A DNA stretch of 64,000 nucleotides from Sphingobacteriales bacterium. Its GTDB lineage: Bacteria; Bacteroidota; Bacteroidia; Chitinophagales; Chitinophagaceae. Numbering within the stretch: position 1 is the stretch's first letter; each line of letters opens with the position of its first letter. The stretch lies in NCBI GenBank assembly GCA_016219985.1, contig JACRJO010000022.1:1-64000 (forward strand). The letters run 5' to 3'. Below the pieces are notes generated by a model. It was not told the origin of the DNA, searched no databases, and saw only the letters and a list, made by a program, of their open reading frames with translations. A program made the position numbers and the translations under genes. Positions 33,454 through 43,017 of the stretch are shown here, in pieces.

Positions 33454-34953
33454 ATGAGCAATATCCGGCGGCAGAGTATTATCTCTTCATTAGTAATTTA
33501 TATTGGCTTTGGCGTCGGCCTGCTCAATATTTATCTCTTTACCAGGAAAGGGATCTTCCTCGACCCGCAATTCGGACTGTACAATGCCTTTATCGCCATC
33601 GCCACCCTGATGATGGCCTTTGCCAGTTTTGGGATGCCGACCTATATCTATAAATTCTTCCCTTATTATAAATCACACCTCCCGGATAAAAAAAATGACC
33701 AGGCGGCCATTGCCCTGGTTACAGGTATTATCGGCTTTATTGTTATTATTATCGCCGGCATTGTGTTTAAACCCCTGGTGGTTAAAAAATACATTACCTA
33801 TGCGCCAGAGATCATCACGTATTACAACTGGATATTTGTGCTTGGCTTCGGGCTCCTGATCTATACCCTGCTGGAAGCCTGGGCCTGGCAGATCCATAAA
33901 TCGGTACTTACCAATTTTCTGAAAGAACTGGGCTGGCGTCTTTTCACCACGGTACTGATCGTACTATTCGCGTTTCAGCTGATATCATTCGACCTCTTTA
34001 TTAAACTTTTTTCATTCAGTTATCCTGCCATCGCCTTGTTACTCCTAGCATACCTGCTTTATACCAAACAGATCCATTTTCATTTTCGGCTAAGTAAAGT
34101 AACCCGTCGCTTTTCCGGGAATATTGTAAAGCTCTCTTCCTTTGTCTATGCGGCCCTTGTCGTTTTTAATATTTCGCTGGTTTTTGATTCATTGCTCATT
34201 AGTTCTGTATTGCATGATGCCCTGGCCCAACTGGCCATTTATTCCGTGGCCCAGAATATCGCCTCCATGATCCAGGCGCCCCAGCGCGGAATCATCAGCG
34301 CCTCCATGATTCACCTGGCCACGGCCTGGAAGGAAAAGAATATGGAACTGATCCGTAAGATCTACCAGCGTTCCTCCATTAACCAGTTACTTTTTGCCAT
34401 CGGGTTCTTTTCCCTGATTGTAATGAATCTCCAGGATGCCGTAGTGACCTTCCAGCTAAAAGATGCTTACCTGGATGCATTTTATGTAGTGATCTTCCTG
34501 GGACTTGCCAAGGTGGTGGATATGGGCACCGGGGTGAATTCGCAGATTATCACCACATCCACGTACTGGCGGTTTGAACTATTCAGCGGGATCGTCTTGT
34601 TAATGGTCATGCTGCCCCTGAGTTATTTCCTTACCAAAGAATATGGTATTGTTGGCACCGGGGTGGCCCAGTTGATATCCATCAGTATTTACAACCTGAT
34701 CCGGGTAATCTTTCTCTGGAATAAATTCAGGCTGCAGCCCTTCTCCCGGCAATCCATTTACACCGTATTGTCAGGCGGCGCCTGTTTTGCAGGGAGCTAC
34801 CTGCTCTTCCGTGACCTGCATAGCTGGGCCGGGTTATTTGCCCGCAGTATATTTTTCTGCGTGGTATTTGCCGGCGGGGCCACGTACTTGAAGTTATCCC
34901 CCGATATACAACCGGTGCTCAGGAATATCCGTAAAAGAATGGGATTACAATAA
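33454..34953 (+). CDS. Polysaccharide flippase-like membrane protein (MOP superfamily)
   Basis: 499 residues with about 14 hydrophobic helices (LVIYIGFGVGLLNIYLF, AIALVTGIIGFIVIIIAGIVF, YNWIFVLGFGLLIYTLLEA and others). The start RQSIISSLVIYIGFG and the ISASMIHLATAWKEKN motif are typical of Wzx/oligosaccharide flippases of the MOP family. These move lipid-linked saccharides across the inner membrane. No glycosyltransferase lies beside it; the surface-sugar genes of this window are 25 kb away. It starts 44 bp after the aminopeptidase stop. Confidence 0.85.
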   Translation: MSNIRRQSIISSLVIYIGFGVGLLNIYLFTRKGIFLDPQFGLYNAFIAIATLMMAFASFGMPTYIYKFFPYYKSHLPDKKNDQAAIALVTGIIGFIVIIIAGIVFKPLVVKKYITYAPEIITYYNWIFVLGFGLLIYTLLEAWAWQIHKSVLTNFLKELGWRLFTTVLIVLFAFQLISFDLFIKLFSFSYPAIALLLLAYLLYTKQIHFHFRLSKVTRRFSGNIVKLSSFVYAALVVFNISLVFDSLLISSVLHDALAQLAIYSVAQNIASMIQAPQRGIISASMIHLATAWKEKNMELIRKIYQRSSINQLLFAIGFFSLIVMNLQDAVVTFQLKDAYLDAFYVVIFLGLAKVVDMGTGVNSQIITTSTYWRFELFSGIVLLMVMLPLSYFLTKEYGIVGTGVAQLISISIYNLIRVIFLWNKFRLQPFSRQSIYTVLSGGACFAGSYLLFRDLHSWAGLFARSIFFCVVFAGGATYLKLSPDIQPVLRNIRKRMGLQ

Positions 34954-34957
34954 GCAG

Positions 34958-35722
34958 TTATTTGCTGGCTACCACCTGCTTTTCATCGATCCGCCCGGCG
35001 CCTGCAAAGCGCTGCAGGTAATAAGATTCAAACAGATCACTCACCATGACGCCTCTTGAAACAGAAGCATGGATGAATTTGTTATTCCCGAGGTACACAC
35101 CCACATGGGAGACTCCCCGGCCCTTTGTATTAAAGAATACCAAGTCGCCCTCCTGCAGTTCGGTAGTGGATATTTTCCGGCTGATCCGGTACTGATCGCG
35201 TGATACACGGGGAAGCATGATCCCGTAAGCCGCTGCATACACCGCAACGGTAAAGCCGGAACAATCCACCCCGCTCTTTGTATTCCCGCCAACCCGGTAC
35301 CGTACGCCATACCATTCATCAACGGCGTTCAATAATGTTTTGCCCGGAAGCGACTCTACTTCGGTATTGAGGAGCAGGGAATATTTGAACTGAACAGGAG
35401 AAGCGGCTTCCACGGAAGGGGTCCGGCCGGCAAATACATTCGTGGCGGGAGAAGGTTCCGTTTTCACTACCGGTTGCTCCTGGATATGTACCGGCCTCCT
35501 GTTTTTCTCAGGTTCACGGGTGCCTGCGATTTCTGCTTTGGATTCCGCATCCCGGGGTGTAATCGAAATATCTTCTATAAATTTAGTCTTTGCAGGGACA
35601 GCCGGGGCGGGTTCCGCAATAGTGGCCACCTGCCGGTTACTGGTAAAGTTCATCTGTTTCAGGGCTGTACAGCTGCTGAAAAAGATGGCTCCGAATATGA
35701 TTGTTATTAATTGCTTAACCAT
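34958..35722 (-). CDS. NlpC/P60 (C40) peptidoglycan hydrolase lipoprotein
   Basis: 254 residues. The start at 35722 gives a lipoprotein signal (VKQLITIIFGAIFFSSC). Residues 30-130 are a low-complexity Pro/Ala/Glu linker. The C-terminal 130 residues are a standard NlpC/P60 domain with catalytic Cys in GVDCSGFTVAVY, His in GVSHVGVYLGN, and the third polar residue in the FIHAS segment. These enzymes cut the D-Glu to diaminopimelate bond in peptidoglycan stem peptides. The stop is 4 bp from the convergent flippase stop. An upstream ATG at 35749 would add nine residues. Confidence 0.93.
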   Translation of the reverse strand: MVKQLITIIFGAIFFSSCTALKQMNFTSNRQVATIAEPAPAVPAKTKFIEDISITPRDAESKAEIAGTREPEKNRRPVHIQEQPVVKTEPSPATNVFAGRTPSVEAASPVQFKYSLLLNTEVESLPGKTLLNAVDEWYGVRYRVGGNTKSGVDCSGFTVAVYAAAYGIMLPRVSRDQYRISRKISTTELQEGDLVFFNTKGRGVSHVGVYLGNNKFIHASVSRGVMVSDLFESYYLQRFAGAGRIDEKQVVASK

Positions 35723-35882
35723 TGGAATTTCTGCAAAGGTTGATTTCATAGGCGGTTAAAAAGATAATCGGTTTATAGTCAACCTGCCCGGAGGAAGGCC
35801 AGCAAAAATAGACCTTATTCATTAAAAATGGGGTAATACATAAACGAATTTGGGGGTCTGCTATTGCTGATTTTCTAAACCG

Positions 35883-35913
35883 TTGTAAATAAATATTTTA
35901 AAAGCTATTTTTG
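35883..35913 (+). promoter_or_regulatory. Consensus promoter for the beta-propeller lipoprotein gene
   Basis: TTG (35883-35885), a 20-bp spacer and TATTTTTG (35906-35913) fit the Bacteroidota -33/-7 pattern; the ATG at 35984 is 70 bp downstream. Confidence 0.55.
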
Positions 35914-35983
35914 ACCAGTTCCTGAGCATAATCAGGTCTGGCCAGGTCCAAATATTTGATTATTATTGACTATCTGTTCTGTT

Positions 35984-37195
35984 ATGCAAATACTATTCCC
36001 TTTTTTCAGTCTTTTGCTATTTAGCACCGGATGCCAGCAGGCTCCTGCCAAACAGGAGGCGCCCCGCCCCGTAATTGTACGAAAACCGGCCCGGGATACC
36101 ACGGTTTTACCCGTTCCGCCAAAACCTTATTCGCGATTAGAGTTTGAAAAAAAAGAAATCCTGAAGGCCGCCCCGGGCACTAAATCGGTATTGTTTAATT
36201 CCGCCGGCACAAAACTCTATGCCATGAACCTGGAAGGGATGAGTGTGTATGAATTTGACCAGGCCAGCCGGAAAGTAGTCCGGGAGTTTAAGTTCAAACC
36301 TACCCGGGGTACCGGCTGGGACTATGTAAAAAGCCAGCCGATTGCCTCTTTCCAGGAAAAACCGGTGGAGGCCTGTTTCAGTCATGCTGATAAAATATTA
36401 TGGGTATCCCTGCATAATGCGGGAGGGATCGTTCCGGTCCGGCTGGATACACTGCACGGCAATGCCGCCAAACCGGGCGGGGGGCAAAAAATAAAGCCTG
36501 TCACGGTGATTTATCCCGGAACTGCTAAAAGAGATTCCTTCCATGTGCCGCTGATCGAAACCGGCAAGACCCCCAAAGTGATTGCCCGTTCTGCCGACAG
36601 CAAATATTTGCTGGTAAGCAACTGGCATTCGTATACGATCAGTGTACTGGAAATGGATGAAACCCGTTCCCCCTACGGCAGAATCATTGCCACCGTTCCG
36701 GTTTCGGATATCCCGAGAGGCATCGCCGTGGACGATAAAAACAAAAAATCCTTTGTGGCCATTATGGGAGGTTCCAGCCTGGCCGTGATCAATAATGAAA
36801 CCTGGAAAACCGATACGGTCCTGCCTGTGCTGCACAGTCCCCGGCACATCGTTATGGATACCAGCGGCCATTTGTTTGTTTCCTACAACAGCATCGGAAC
36901 CATTGCCTGCATCGATGCAGGTTCCGGGAAACAACTTTTCTCGGCCAAAACCCATGCCCAGCCCCGGACCATTGTACTATCCAAAAATCATAAGTTCATC
37001 TTTGTTACTTGTTATACCAGCGACCTGGTGGATGTGTACAAAATCAACGCAGATAACTTTGAGAAAGTGGCATCTTTGCCCTGTGAAGGACACCCGGTAG
37101 GAGTGGATATATATGAAGATGATACGAAACTGGAAGCCTGGGTCTGCAGTTATAAGAAAGGGGAGCTGAATGTGTATACGTTTAAAAAGAAGTAA
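35984..37195 (+). CDS. YncE-like beta-propeller lipoprotein
   Basis: 403 residues with a lipoprotein signal (FPFFSLLLFSTGC). The rest is a repeat of short four-strand blades with the recurring patterns SVLFNSAGTKLYAMNLEG, SADSKYLLVSNWHSYTISVLE, GIAVDDKNKKSFVAIMGG and NHKFIFVTCYTSDLVDVYK, as in YncE/SMP-30-like propellers of the cell envelope. No catalytic motif is apparent; binding or protein interaction is the usual role. It begins after a consensus promoter and is monocistronic. Confidence 0.85.
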   Translation: MQILFPFFSLLLFSTGCQQAPAKQEAPRPVIVRKPARDTTVLPVPPKPYSRLEFEKKEILKAAPGTKSVLFNSAGTKLYAMNLEGMSVYEFDQASRKVVREFKFKPTRGTGWDYVKSQPIASFQEKPVEACFSHADKILWVSLHNAGGIVPVRLDTLHGNAAKPGGGQKIKPVTVIYPGTAKRDSFHVPLIETGKTPKVIARSADSKYLLVSNWHSYTISVLEMDETRSPYGRIIATVPVSDIPRGIAVDDKNKKSFVAIMGGSSLAVINNETWKTDTVLPVLHSPRHIVMDTSGHLFVSYNSIGTIACIDAGSGKQLFSAKTHAQPRTIVLSKNHKFIFVTCYTSDLVDVYKINADNFEKVASLPCEGHPVGVDIYEDDTKLEAWVCSYKKGELNVYTFKKK

Positions 37196-37201
37196 CGAAT
37201 C

Positions 37202-37245
37202 AGTTAGTAGTCGATAGTCGTTAGTCGTTAGTCGATAGTTAGTAG
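37202..37245. repeat. Short tandem AGTCG-type repeat array
   Basis: Units close to TTAGTCG/ATAGTCG recur about six times in 44 bp just after the stop codon of the propeller gene. There is no coding potential. Confidence 0.7.
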
Positions 37246-37399
37246 ACGGGACAGATTTGAAGAGACAAAGACTTTATTTACAGGCTTGGTATTCTTTTAT
37301 TGGACAGACCCAGGTACTGGTTAAGGCAACTACAAAAAGTATTGAATGCGGCCGGACCTTCACTTGAAAAAATATTGACAAAACAGAAGTGAGTTTGAA

Positions 37400-40300
37400 A
37401 TGGATATGAAGTTTTCGCATTTACACGTACACACACAGTATTCCCTGCTGGATGGGGCCGCCTCCATAAAAGGCCTGTACAAGAAAGCTATTAACGACAA
37501 TATGCCGGCCCTGGCCATCAGTGACCATGGCAATATGTTCGGGGCTTTTGAGTTTGTGGCCGAAGCCTATAAGAACAAGGATGAAAACGGGAACCTGAAA
37601 GTAAAACCGGTGGTGGGCTGTGAATTTTATATTACCGAAACCCGGCACCAGAAGACCTTTACAAAGGAACAGAAAGACAGGAGGATGCACCAGATCCTGC
37701 TGGCCAAAAACGAACAGGGCTACCGCAACCTGGTAAAACTGACCTCCCTTGGTTTTATTGAAGGGATGTATGGAAAATACCCCCGGATCGACAAGGAACT
37801 TATCCTCAAATACCACGAAGGACTGATCGCCACCACCTGCTGCCTCGGGGCTTCCGTCCCGCAGGCCATCCTCCGCAAAGGCGAAGAAGAGGGAGAAAAT
37901 GAATTCAAATGGTGGTTGAATGTTTTCCAGGAGGATTATTATGTGGAACTGCAGCGGCACGGGATGGCCGAACAGGATAAGGTAAACGAAGTGCTGGTAA
38001 AACTCGCCCGGAAGTACAAGGTGAAGATCATTGCCAGTAACGATTCCCACTACGTGGAACAGGATGATTTCAACGCCCACGACATTTTACTCTGTATCAA
38101 TACCGGGGAGAAACAGGCCACCCCTGCCCTGCGGGATTTTGTGGATGACGATGTAAACATGAAGGACCGGCGTTTCGCCTTTCCCAATGACCAGTTCTAT
38201 TTCAAGACCACAAAGGAAATGAGTACGGTTTTCCGGGATCTGCCCGAAGCCATCGACAATACCAACGAGATCGTGGACAAGGTGGAACTGCTGAACCTGA
38301 CCCGCGATATCCTGCTGCCGAATTTCCCGGTGGAAAAAAGATTCGAGATACATACCAAAGATGAGACCATCGGTAAATACAAAGTTTCCGCCGAATCGCA
38401 AAACCAGTGGGAGTTTTTAAAACATATCACTTACGAAGGCGCTGAAAAACGTTATCATGAACTTACGGACGAGATCCGGGAGCGGATCGACTTTGAATTG
38501 TTCACCATCAAAATGATGGGCTTCGCAGGATACTTCCTCATTGTAAGTGATTTTATCAAAGCCGGCCGCAGCAAAGGGGTTTTTATCGGGCCGGGCCGCG
38601 GTTCCGCTGCCGGATCGGTGGTTGCCTACTGCATCGGGATCACCAATATCGACCCGATCAAATACAACCTGCTGTTTGAGCGTTTCCTGAACCCCGACCG
38701 GAAGTCCATGCCCGATATCGATACGGACTTCGATGACGAAGGCCGCCAGAAAGTGATTGATTATGTAGTGGAAAAGTACGGCAAGAACCAGGTGGCCCAG
38801 ATCATCACCTATGGTACCATGGCCGCCAAGATGAGTATCAAGGATGTGGCAAGGGTCATGGACCTGCCTTTGGCCGAGTCGAATGCCCTGGCCAAACTGG
38901 TTCCCGAGCGCCCCGGGATCGAATTAAAAAGAGTGTTGCATGCCCCGATGAAAACGAAGGACGGGGAAAAATCTCTGGAAGAAAAAGACGGGCTGGGCAA
39001 TGACGACCTGGAGAATGTGAAGAAACTGCGGGATATCTATAAACAAACCGATACACCGGCAGGTAAAGTGCTGCATGAAGCAGAGCGGCTGGAAGGATCC
39101 GTGCGTAACACGGGTATCCATGCGGCGGGCATCATCATCGCACCGAGGGACCTGACGGAACTGATCCCGGTGGCCACTTCGAAGGATTCGCATCTCTGGC
39201 TCACCCAGATTGAAGGGAACGTAATCGAAGAAGCCGGTGTTATCAAGATGGACTTCCTGGGACTGAAGACCCTGACCATTATCAAAAATGCACTCGCCCT
39301 GATTAAACAAAATCACGGGGTGGACATCGATATTGACACGATCCCGCTGGATGACCTGAAAACATTTGAACTCTACCAGCACGGATCCACGATCGGCACC
39401 TTCCAGTTTGAAAGCCCGGGGATGCAAAAATACCTGCGTGACCTGAAACCCGATAAATTCGGGGACCTGATCGCGATGAATGCCCTTTACCGCCCGGGCC
39501 CCATCGCTTATATTCCCAATTATATTGAACGGAAGCATGGCCGGGAAGCCATTAGTTATGATGTCCCGGAAATGGAGGAATACCTGCAGGAAACGTATGG
39601 AATCACCGTGTACCAGGAACAGGTGATGCTGCTGGCGCAGAAGCTGGCCGGTTTCAGCAAGGGTGATGCGGATGTGTTGCGGAAGGCCATGGGGAAAAAA
39701 CAGAAAACGGTCCTGGATAAAATGAAGGCGCAGTTTATCACCGGCGCCAAAGAAAGGTTACTGCCGGAAGAAAAACTGGAAAAGATCTGGACCGATTGGG
39801 AAGCATTTGCCCAATACGCTTTTAATAAATCACACTCCACCTGCTATGCCTATGTGGCTTACCAGACAGCTTATTTAAAAGCACATTATCCCGCAGAATA
39901 CATGGCGGCCGTGCTCAACAACGCCGGCAGTATTGATAAGATCACTTTTTTTATGGAAGAGTGTAAGCGGATGGGACTGAAAGTACTGGGGCCGGATATC
40001 AATGAATCCCTGAAAGGCTTCGCGGTAAATGAAAAAGGCGAGATCCGGTTTGGGCTGGGGGGATTGAAAGGAGTCGGCGAGGCAGCCGTGGAGAGTATCA
40101 TTGAAGAACGAAAGAAAAACGGGTGGTATAAAAATATTTTTGAATTCATCAAGCGCATCAACCAGCGGACTGTTAATAAAAAGACCCTCGAAAGCCTGGC
40201 CTATGCCGGGGGCTTTGATTGCTTCCCGGAACATCACCGGGCGCAATATTTCAATGTGCCGGAAGGAGAATCTATTAACGGGCTGGAAAAAGTGATCAAG

Positions 40301-41080
40301 TACGGGCAGATCATGACGGCCCAGCACGCCAGCAGCAGCAATACCCTGTTTGGCGACCTGCCGGTGAGCATGGAAATCCCGCCCCCGCGTATCCCCGACT
40401 GCGTGCCCTGGCCCCTGGTGGTGCAACTGGATCGTGAAAAAGAGGTAACCGGTATCTTTTTAAGCGGTCACCCGCTGGATAATTACCGTTTTGAAATGAA
40501 GCATTATGGGGTAACGGCCCTGGCTGATTTTAATGAATTCAAGGAGGCGATCCGGATGCAACCCAACCCCGGCCGGCCTTTCCGGATCGTGGGACTGGTA
40601 TCCGATGCCCAGCACCGGATTGCCCGGAGCGGCAATAAATATGGCAATTTTGTGATTGAGGATTATTCCGGCAAAACGGAATTCCCCTTGTTCAGCGAGG
40701 ATTATATGCGGCTTACCCCCATCCTGCAAACCGGAAGCACCGTACTGATCCATGGGTATTTCAAGCCGCGTTATAATAAGGAAGAATTTGAGTTTAAAGT
40801 GATGTCGGTAACCCTGGCGGAAACCATGAAGCGGACCATGACCAGACAGGTGACAATAGAGGCTCACCCGCAGGATATCAGCCCGGAGATGGTCCGTTTT
40901 ATCGAAAAAAATATGCGGGATTTTCCCGGTAAAACGACCCTGCGGTTTACACTAACTGAACCGGGGAACAAAATGAAAATCAGCTTAGTGACCATGAGCG
41001 GCGGGTTTGAAATGAATGAGGAGATGATCCAGTTCCTGGAAAAAAAGCCGGAACTGGAGGTACAGGTACTGACCAGCTGA
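37400..41080 (+). CDS. dnaE: DNA polymerase III subunit alpha
   Basis: 1226 residues. The N-terminal PHP domain opens with FSHLHVHTQYSLLDGAASIKG; the polymerase domain has the catalytic aspartates in MPDIDTDFDDEGRQKVIDYV; downstream are the NTP-binding fingers (RNTGIHAAGIII, ALYRPGPI), the helix-hairpin-helix region (FGLGGLKGVGEAA) and a C-terminal OB fold (FRIVGLVSDAQHRIA). This is the replicative polymerase of the chromosome. It starts at 37400; an ATG two codons later is equally possible. Length and motif order are normal for DnaE1. Confidence 0.98.
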   Translation: MDMKFSHLHVHTQYSLLDGAASIKGLYKKAINDNMPALAISDHGNMFGAFEFVAEAYKNKDENGNLKVKPVVGCEFYITETRHQKTFTKEQKDRRMHQILLAKNEQGYRNLVKLTSLGFIEGMYGKYPRIDKELILKYHEGLIATTCCLGASVPQAILRKGEEEGENEFKWWLNVFQEDYYVELQRHGMAEQDKVNEVLVKLARKYKVKIIASNDSHYVEQDDFNAHDILLCINTGEKQATPALRDFVDDDVNMKDRRFAFPNDQFYFKTTKEMSTVFRDLPEAIDNTNEIVDKVELLNLTRDILLPNFPVEKRFEIHTKDETIGKYKVSAESQNQWEFLKHITYEGAEKRYHELTDEIRERIDFELFTIKMMGFAGYFLIVSDFIKAGRSKGVFIGPGRGSAAGSVVAYCIGITNIDPIKYNLLFERFLNPDRKSMPDIDTDFDDEGRQKVIDYVVEKYGKNQVAQIITYGTMAAKMSIKDVARVMDLPLAESNALAKLVPERPGIELKRVLHAPMKTKDGEKSLEEKDGLGNDDLENVKKLRDIYKQTDTPAGKVLHEAERLEGSVRNTGIHAAGIIIAPRDLTELIPVATSKDSHLWLTQIEGNVIEEAGVIKMDFLGLKTLTIIKNALALIKQNHGVDIDIDTIPLDDLKTFELYQHGSTIGTFQFESPGMQKYLRDLKPDKFGDLIAMNALYRPGPIAYIPNYIERKHGREAISYDVPEMEEYLQETYGITVYQEQVMLLAQKLAGFSKGDADVLRKAMGKKQKTVLDKMKAQFITGAKERLLPEEKLEKIWTDWEAFAQYAFNKSHSTCYAYVAYQTAYLKAHYPAEYMAAVLNNAGSIDKITFFMEECKRMGLKVLGPDINESLKGFAVNEKGEIRFGLGGLKGVGEAAVESIIEERKKNGWYKNIFEFIKRINQRTVNKKTLESLAYAGGFDCFPEHHRAQYFNVPEGESINGLEKVIKYGQIMTAQHASSSNTLFGDLPVSMEIPPPRIPDCVPWPLVVQLDREKEVTGIFLSGHPLDNYRFEMKHYGVTALADFNEFKEAIRMQPNPGRPFRIVGLVSDAQHRIARSGNKYGNFVIEDYSGKTEFPLFSEDYMRLTPILQTGSTVLIHGYFKPRYNKEEFEFKVMSVTLAETMKRTMTRQVTIEAHPQDISPEMVRFIEKNMRDFPGKTTLRFTLTEPGNKMKISLVTMSGGFEMNEEMIQFLEKKPELEVQVLTS

Positions 41081-41196
41081 CAAGGAGCGGAACGGGATTT
41101 TAACGGTTTTTAACAGGTTGGGCTGCCAAGTTTTCAACCGGCCCGACAAGTTTTACACAACTTTGTGCCAGTATCGCATGTTATCCGGGCAGGACT

Positions 41197-41204
41197 TAAA
41201 TTTG
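41197..41204 (+). promoter_or_regulatory. -7 element of the trxA promoter
   Basis: TAAATTTG matches TAnnTTTG exactly and lies 36 bp before the ATG at 41240. No clear -33 box. Confidence 0.5.
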
Positions 41205-41239
41205 CTCTCCCTTTCGAAACAAAATAAAAAAATTATACA

Positions 41240-41557
41240 ATGGCAAAAGAATTCACAGACGCTAATTTTAAGACTGATGTACTGTCATCCGATAAACTGA
41301 CTGTTATTGATTTTTGGGCTGAATGGTGTGGCCCCTGCCGGGCGATCGGGCCGGTGATCGAAGAGCTTTCCAAAGAATATGACGGCAAGGCCAATATCGG
41401 TAAACTGAATGTGGACAATAACCCGGAAGTATCCATGAATTACGGGATCACTTCTATCCCCGCGATCCTCTTTATCAAGAATGGCCAGGTCGTGGATAAA
41501 TTAGTAGGCGCCCAGCCGAAAGCGAATTTTGTAAGAAAGATCGAAGCGCATATCTGA
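41240..41557 (+). CDS. trxA: Thioredoxin
   Basis: 105 residues, a single thioredoxin domain. The redox pair C30/C33 lies in [14 protein letters not shown]; the cis-proline segment is [13 protein letters not shown], and the C-terminal helix begins [12 protein letters not shown]. No signal peptide, so it reduces cytoplasmic protein disulfides with thioredoxin reductase. It lies between dnaE and a strong terminator, in its own transcription unit. Confidence 0.97.
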   Translation: MAKEFTDANFKTDVLSSDKLTVIDFWAEWCGPCRAIGPVIEELSKEYDGKANIGKLNVDNNPEVSMNYGITSIPAILFIKNGQVVDKLVGAQPKANFVRKIEAHI

Positions 41558-41577
41558 ACGACTCTCGCATAAAAAAG

Positions 41578-41613
41578 AATCCCAAATTTCCTGTACCGGA
41601 ATTTGGGATTTTT
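41578..41613. terminator. Bidirectional terminator between trxA and the nucleoside transporter
   Basis: Stem AATCCCAAATT (41578-41588) with AATTTGGGATT (41600-41610), T tract after it and A tract before it. Confidence 0.8.
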
Positions 41614-41626
41614 ATTTGCCTTCACT

Positions 41627-42895
41627 TTATTCATGTTTTATTTCTGCCATCCTGCCCGGATCATGTTTGTATTTGAATATGGACAGGAAGGCTACCGCAA
41701 TTACCAGGGCATACACGGCAAAGCTGAACCAGATATTTTGCCAGTTCTTACCCCCTGCGGTATCTGTAAAATAATCCACGATTGTGCCGGCAAACAAACC
41801 TCCCAGGATCGCCCCGAGTCCGTTTGTCATGAGCATGAACAATCCTTGTGCACTGGCCCGGATAGCAGGGTTCGCTTCCCGGTCCACAAAAAGGGATCCG
41901 GAGATATTAAAGAAGTCAAAGGCCATACCATATACGATCATGGAAAGCAGGAGCAATACCAGGCCCGACCCGGGGTTGCCTACTCCAAATAAACCAAAGC
42001 GGAGCACCCAGGCAATCATACTGAACAACATGACCCGCTTGATACCAAATTTCCGCAGGAAGAAGGGTATCGTGAGGATAAACAATGTCTCGGATATCTG
42101 GGAAAGAGAGATCAGGATATTGCTGTGCTTTACCGCGAAGCTGTCGGCATATTCCGGTATTTTTCCAAAATCGCCCAGGAAAGGATTCCCGAACATATTG
42201 GTGATCTGCAGGGCCGCCCCGAGAAACATGGCAAAGAGGAAGAATTTTGCCATCATGGAACTCCGGAATAACCGGAAGGCATCCAGTCCGAGTCTTGTAG
42301 CGAAAGATTTTTTTTCATTGGAGCTGTTGACCGGAACAGGGGGCAATGTGAAACAATATAAACCGGTGCAGATCCCGGCTACAGCGGCAAAGTAAAACTG
42401 GTTGCTGTTCTGTGTCCAGCCCAGCAGGTCTACCGCCCATTCCGCGACAATAAATCCCACCGTACCCCACACCCTTATCGGGGCAAAGCTCTTCTGGATA
42501 TCATAGTTGTTTTTACTCAGCAGGCTATAGGAAACCGAATTGCTCAATGCGATGGTGGGCATATAGAAACAACTGACCATGAAGATCGCCCAATACATAT
42601 CGGAGGCATTGGTAACAGTACTGGCATAATACAGGGCCGCCCCTCCCAGTATATGGCTGATCCCAAGCACAACTTCGGCCCGGATATATTTATCAGCCAG
42701 TATTCCCAGCAGGGCCGGCATAAACAGGGATGCCCAGCCCATGGTTCCATAAGTATTCCCGACTTTAAAACCAAGATTCGGATCCACAGGGTTGTTGAAG
42801 CTGGCAAACATATAACCACCCAGGGAAATCAGCCAGATTCCCCATACAAAGAATTGAAGAAAACTTAATGCAGTTAGCCTGAGTTTTAAATTCAT
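41627..42895 (-). CDS. NupG-like nucleoside:H+ symporter (MFS)
   Basis: 422 residues with twelve predicted helices. The N-terminus LRLTALSFLQFFVWGIWLISLGGYM and the motif FAPIRVWGTVGFIVAEW are characteristic of the NupG/XapB nucleoside symporter group. It carries nucleosides across the inner membrane with protons. The protein is slightly longer than NupG because of a loop near residue 215. It is monocistronic, convergent with trxA, divergent from mqnE. Exact substrate cannot be read from sequence. Confidence 0.9.
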   Translation of the reverse strand: MNLKLRLTALSFLQFFVWGIWLISLGGYMFASFNNPVDPNLGFKVGNTYGTMGWASLFMPALLGILADKYIRAEVVLGISHILGGAALYYASTVTNASDMYWAIFMVSCFYMPTIALSNSVSYSLLSKNNYDIQKSFAPIRVWGTVGFIVAEWAVDLLGWTQNSNQFYFAAVAGICTGLYCFTLPPVPVNSSNEKKSFATRLGLDAFRLFRSSMMAKFFLFAMFLGAALQITNMFGNPFLGDFGKIPEYADSFAVKHSNILISLSQISETLFILTIPFFLRKFGIKRVMLFSMIAWVLRFGLFGVGNPGSGLVLLLLSMIVYGMAFDFFNISGSLFVDREANPAIRASAQGLFMLMTNGLGAILGGLFAGTIVDYFTDTAGGKNWQNIWFSFAVYALVIAVAFLSIFKYKHDPGRMAEIKHE

Positions 42896-42964
42896 GAACC
42901 GGTTTTTTTATATGACAAAAATCAATAAACGGGAAGATAAGAATTTTTCCGGCCCGGCAATTTT

Positions 42965-42998
42965 CCGGGAAATAGCATTTCCCGGCTGCTTACCTTTG
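42965..42998 (+). promoter_or_regulatory. mqnE promoter with palindromic candidate operator
   Basis: The -7 element TACCTTTG (42991-42998) is an exact TAnnTTTG, 20 bp before the ATG. Directly upstream is a perfect 8-bp inverted repeat CCGGGAAA/TTTCCCGG (42965-42972 with 42978-42985) covering the -33 position. Confidence 0.55.
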
Positions 42999-43017
42999 CC
43001 TTTTAACTGTTTGAACT

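Noticed and set aside
37257..37364. Small plus-strand frame upstream of dnaE starting with TTG (LKRQRLYLQAWYSFIG)
   Set aside because: About 36 codons, no ATG and no recognised domain; more likely non-coding leader sequence.
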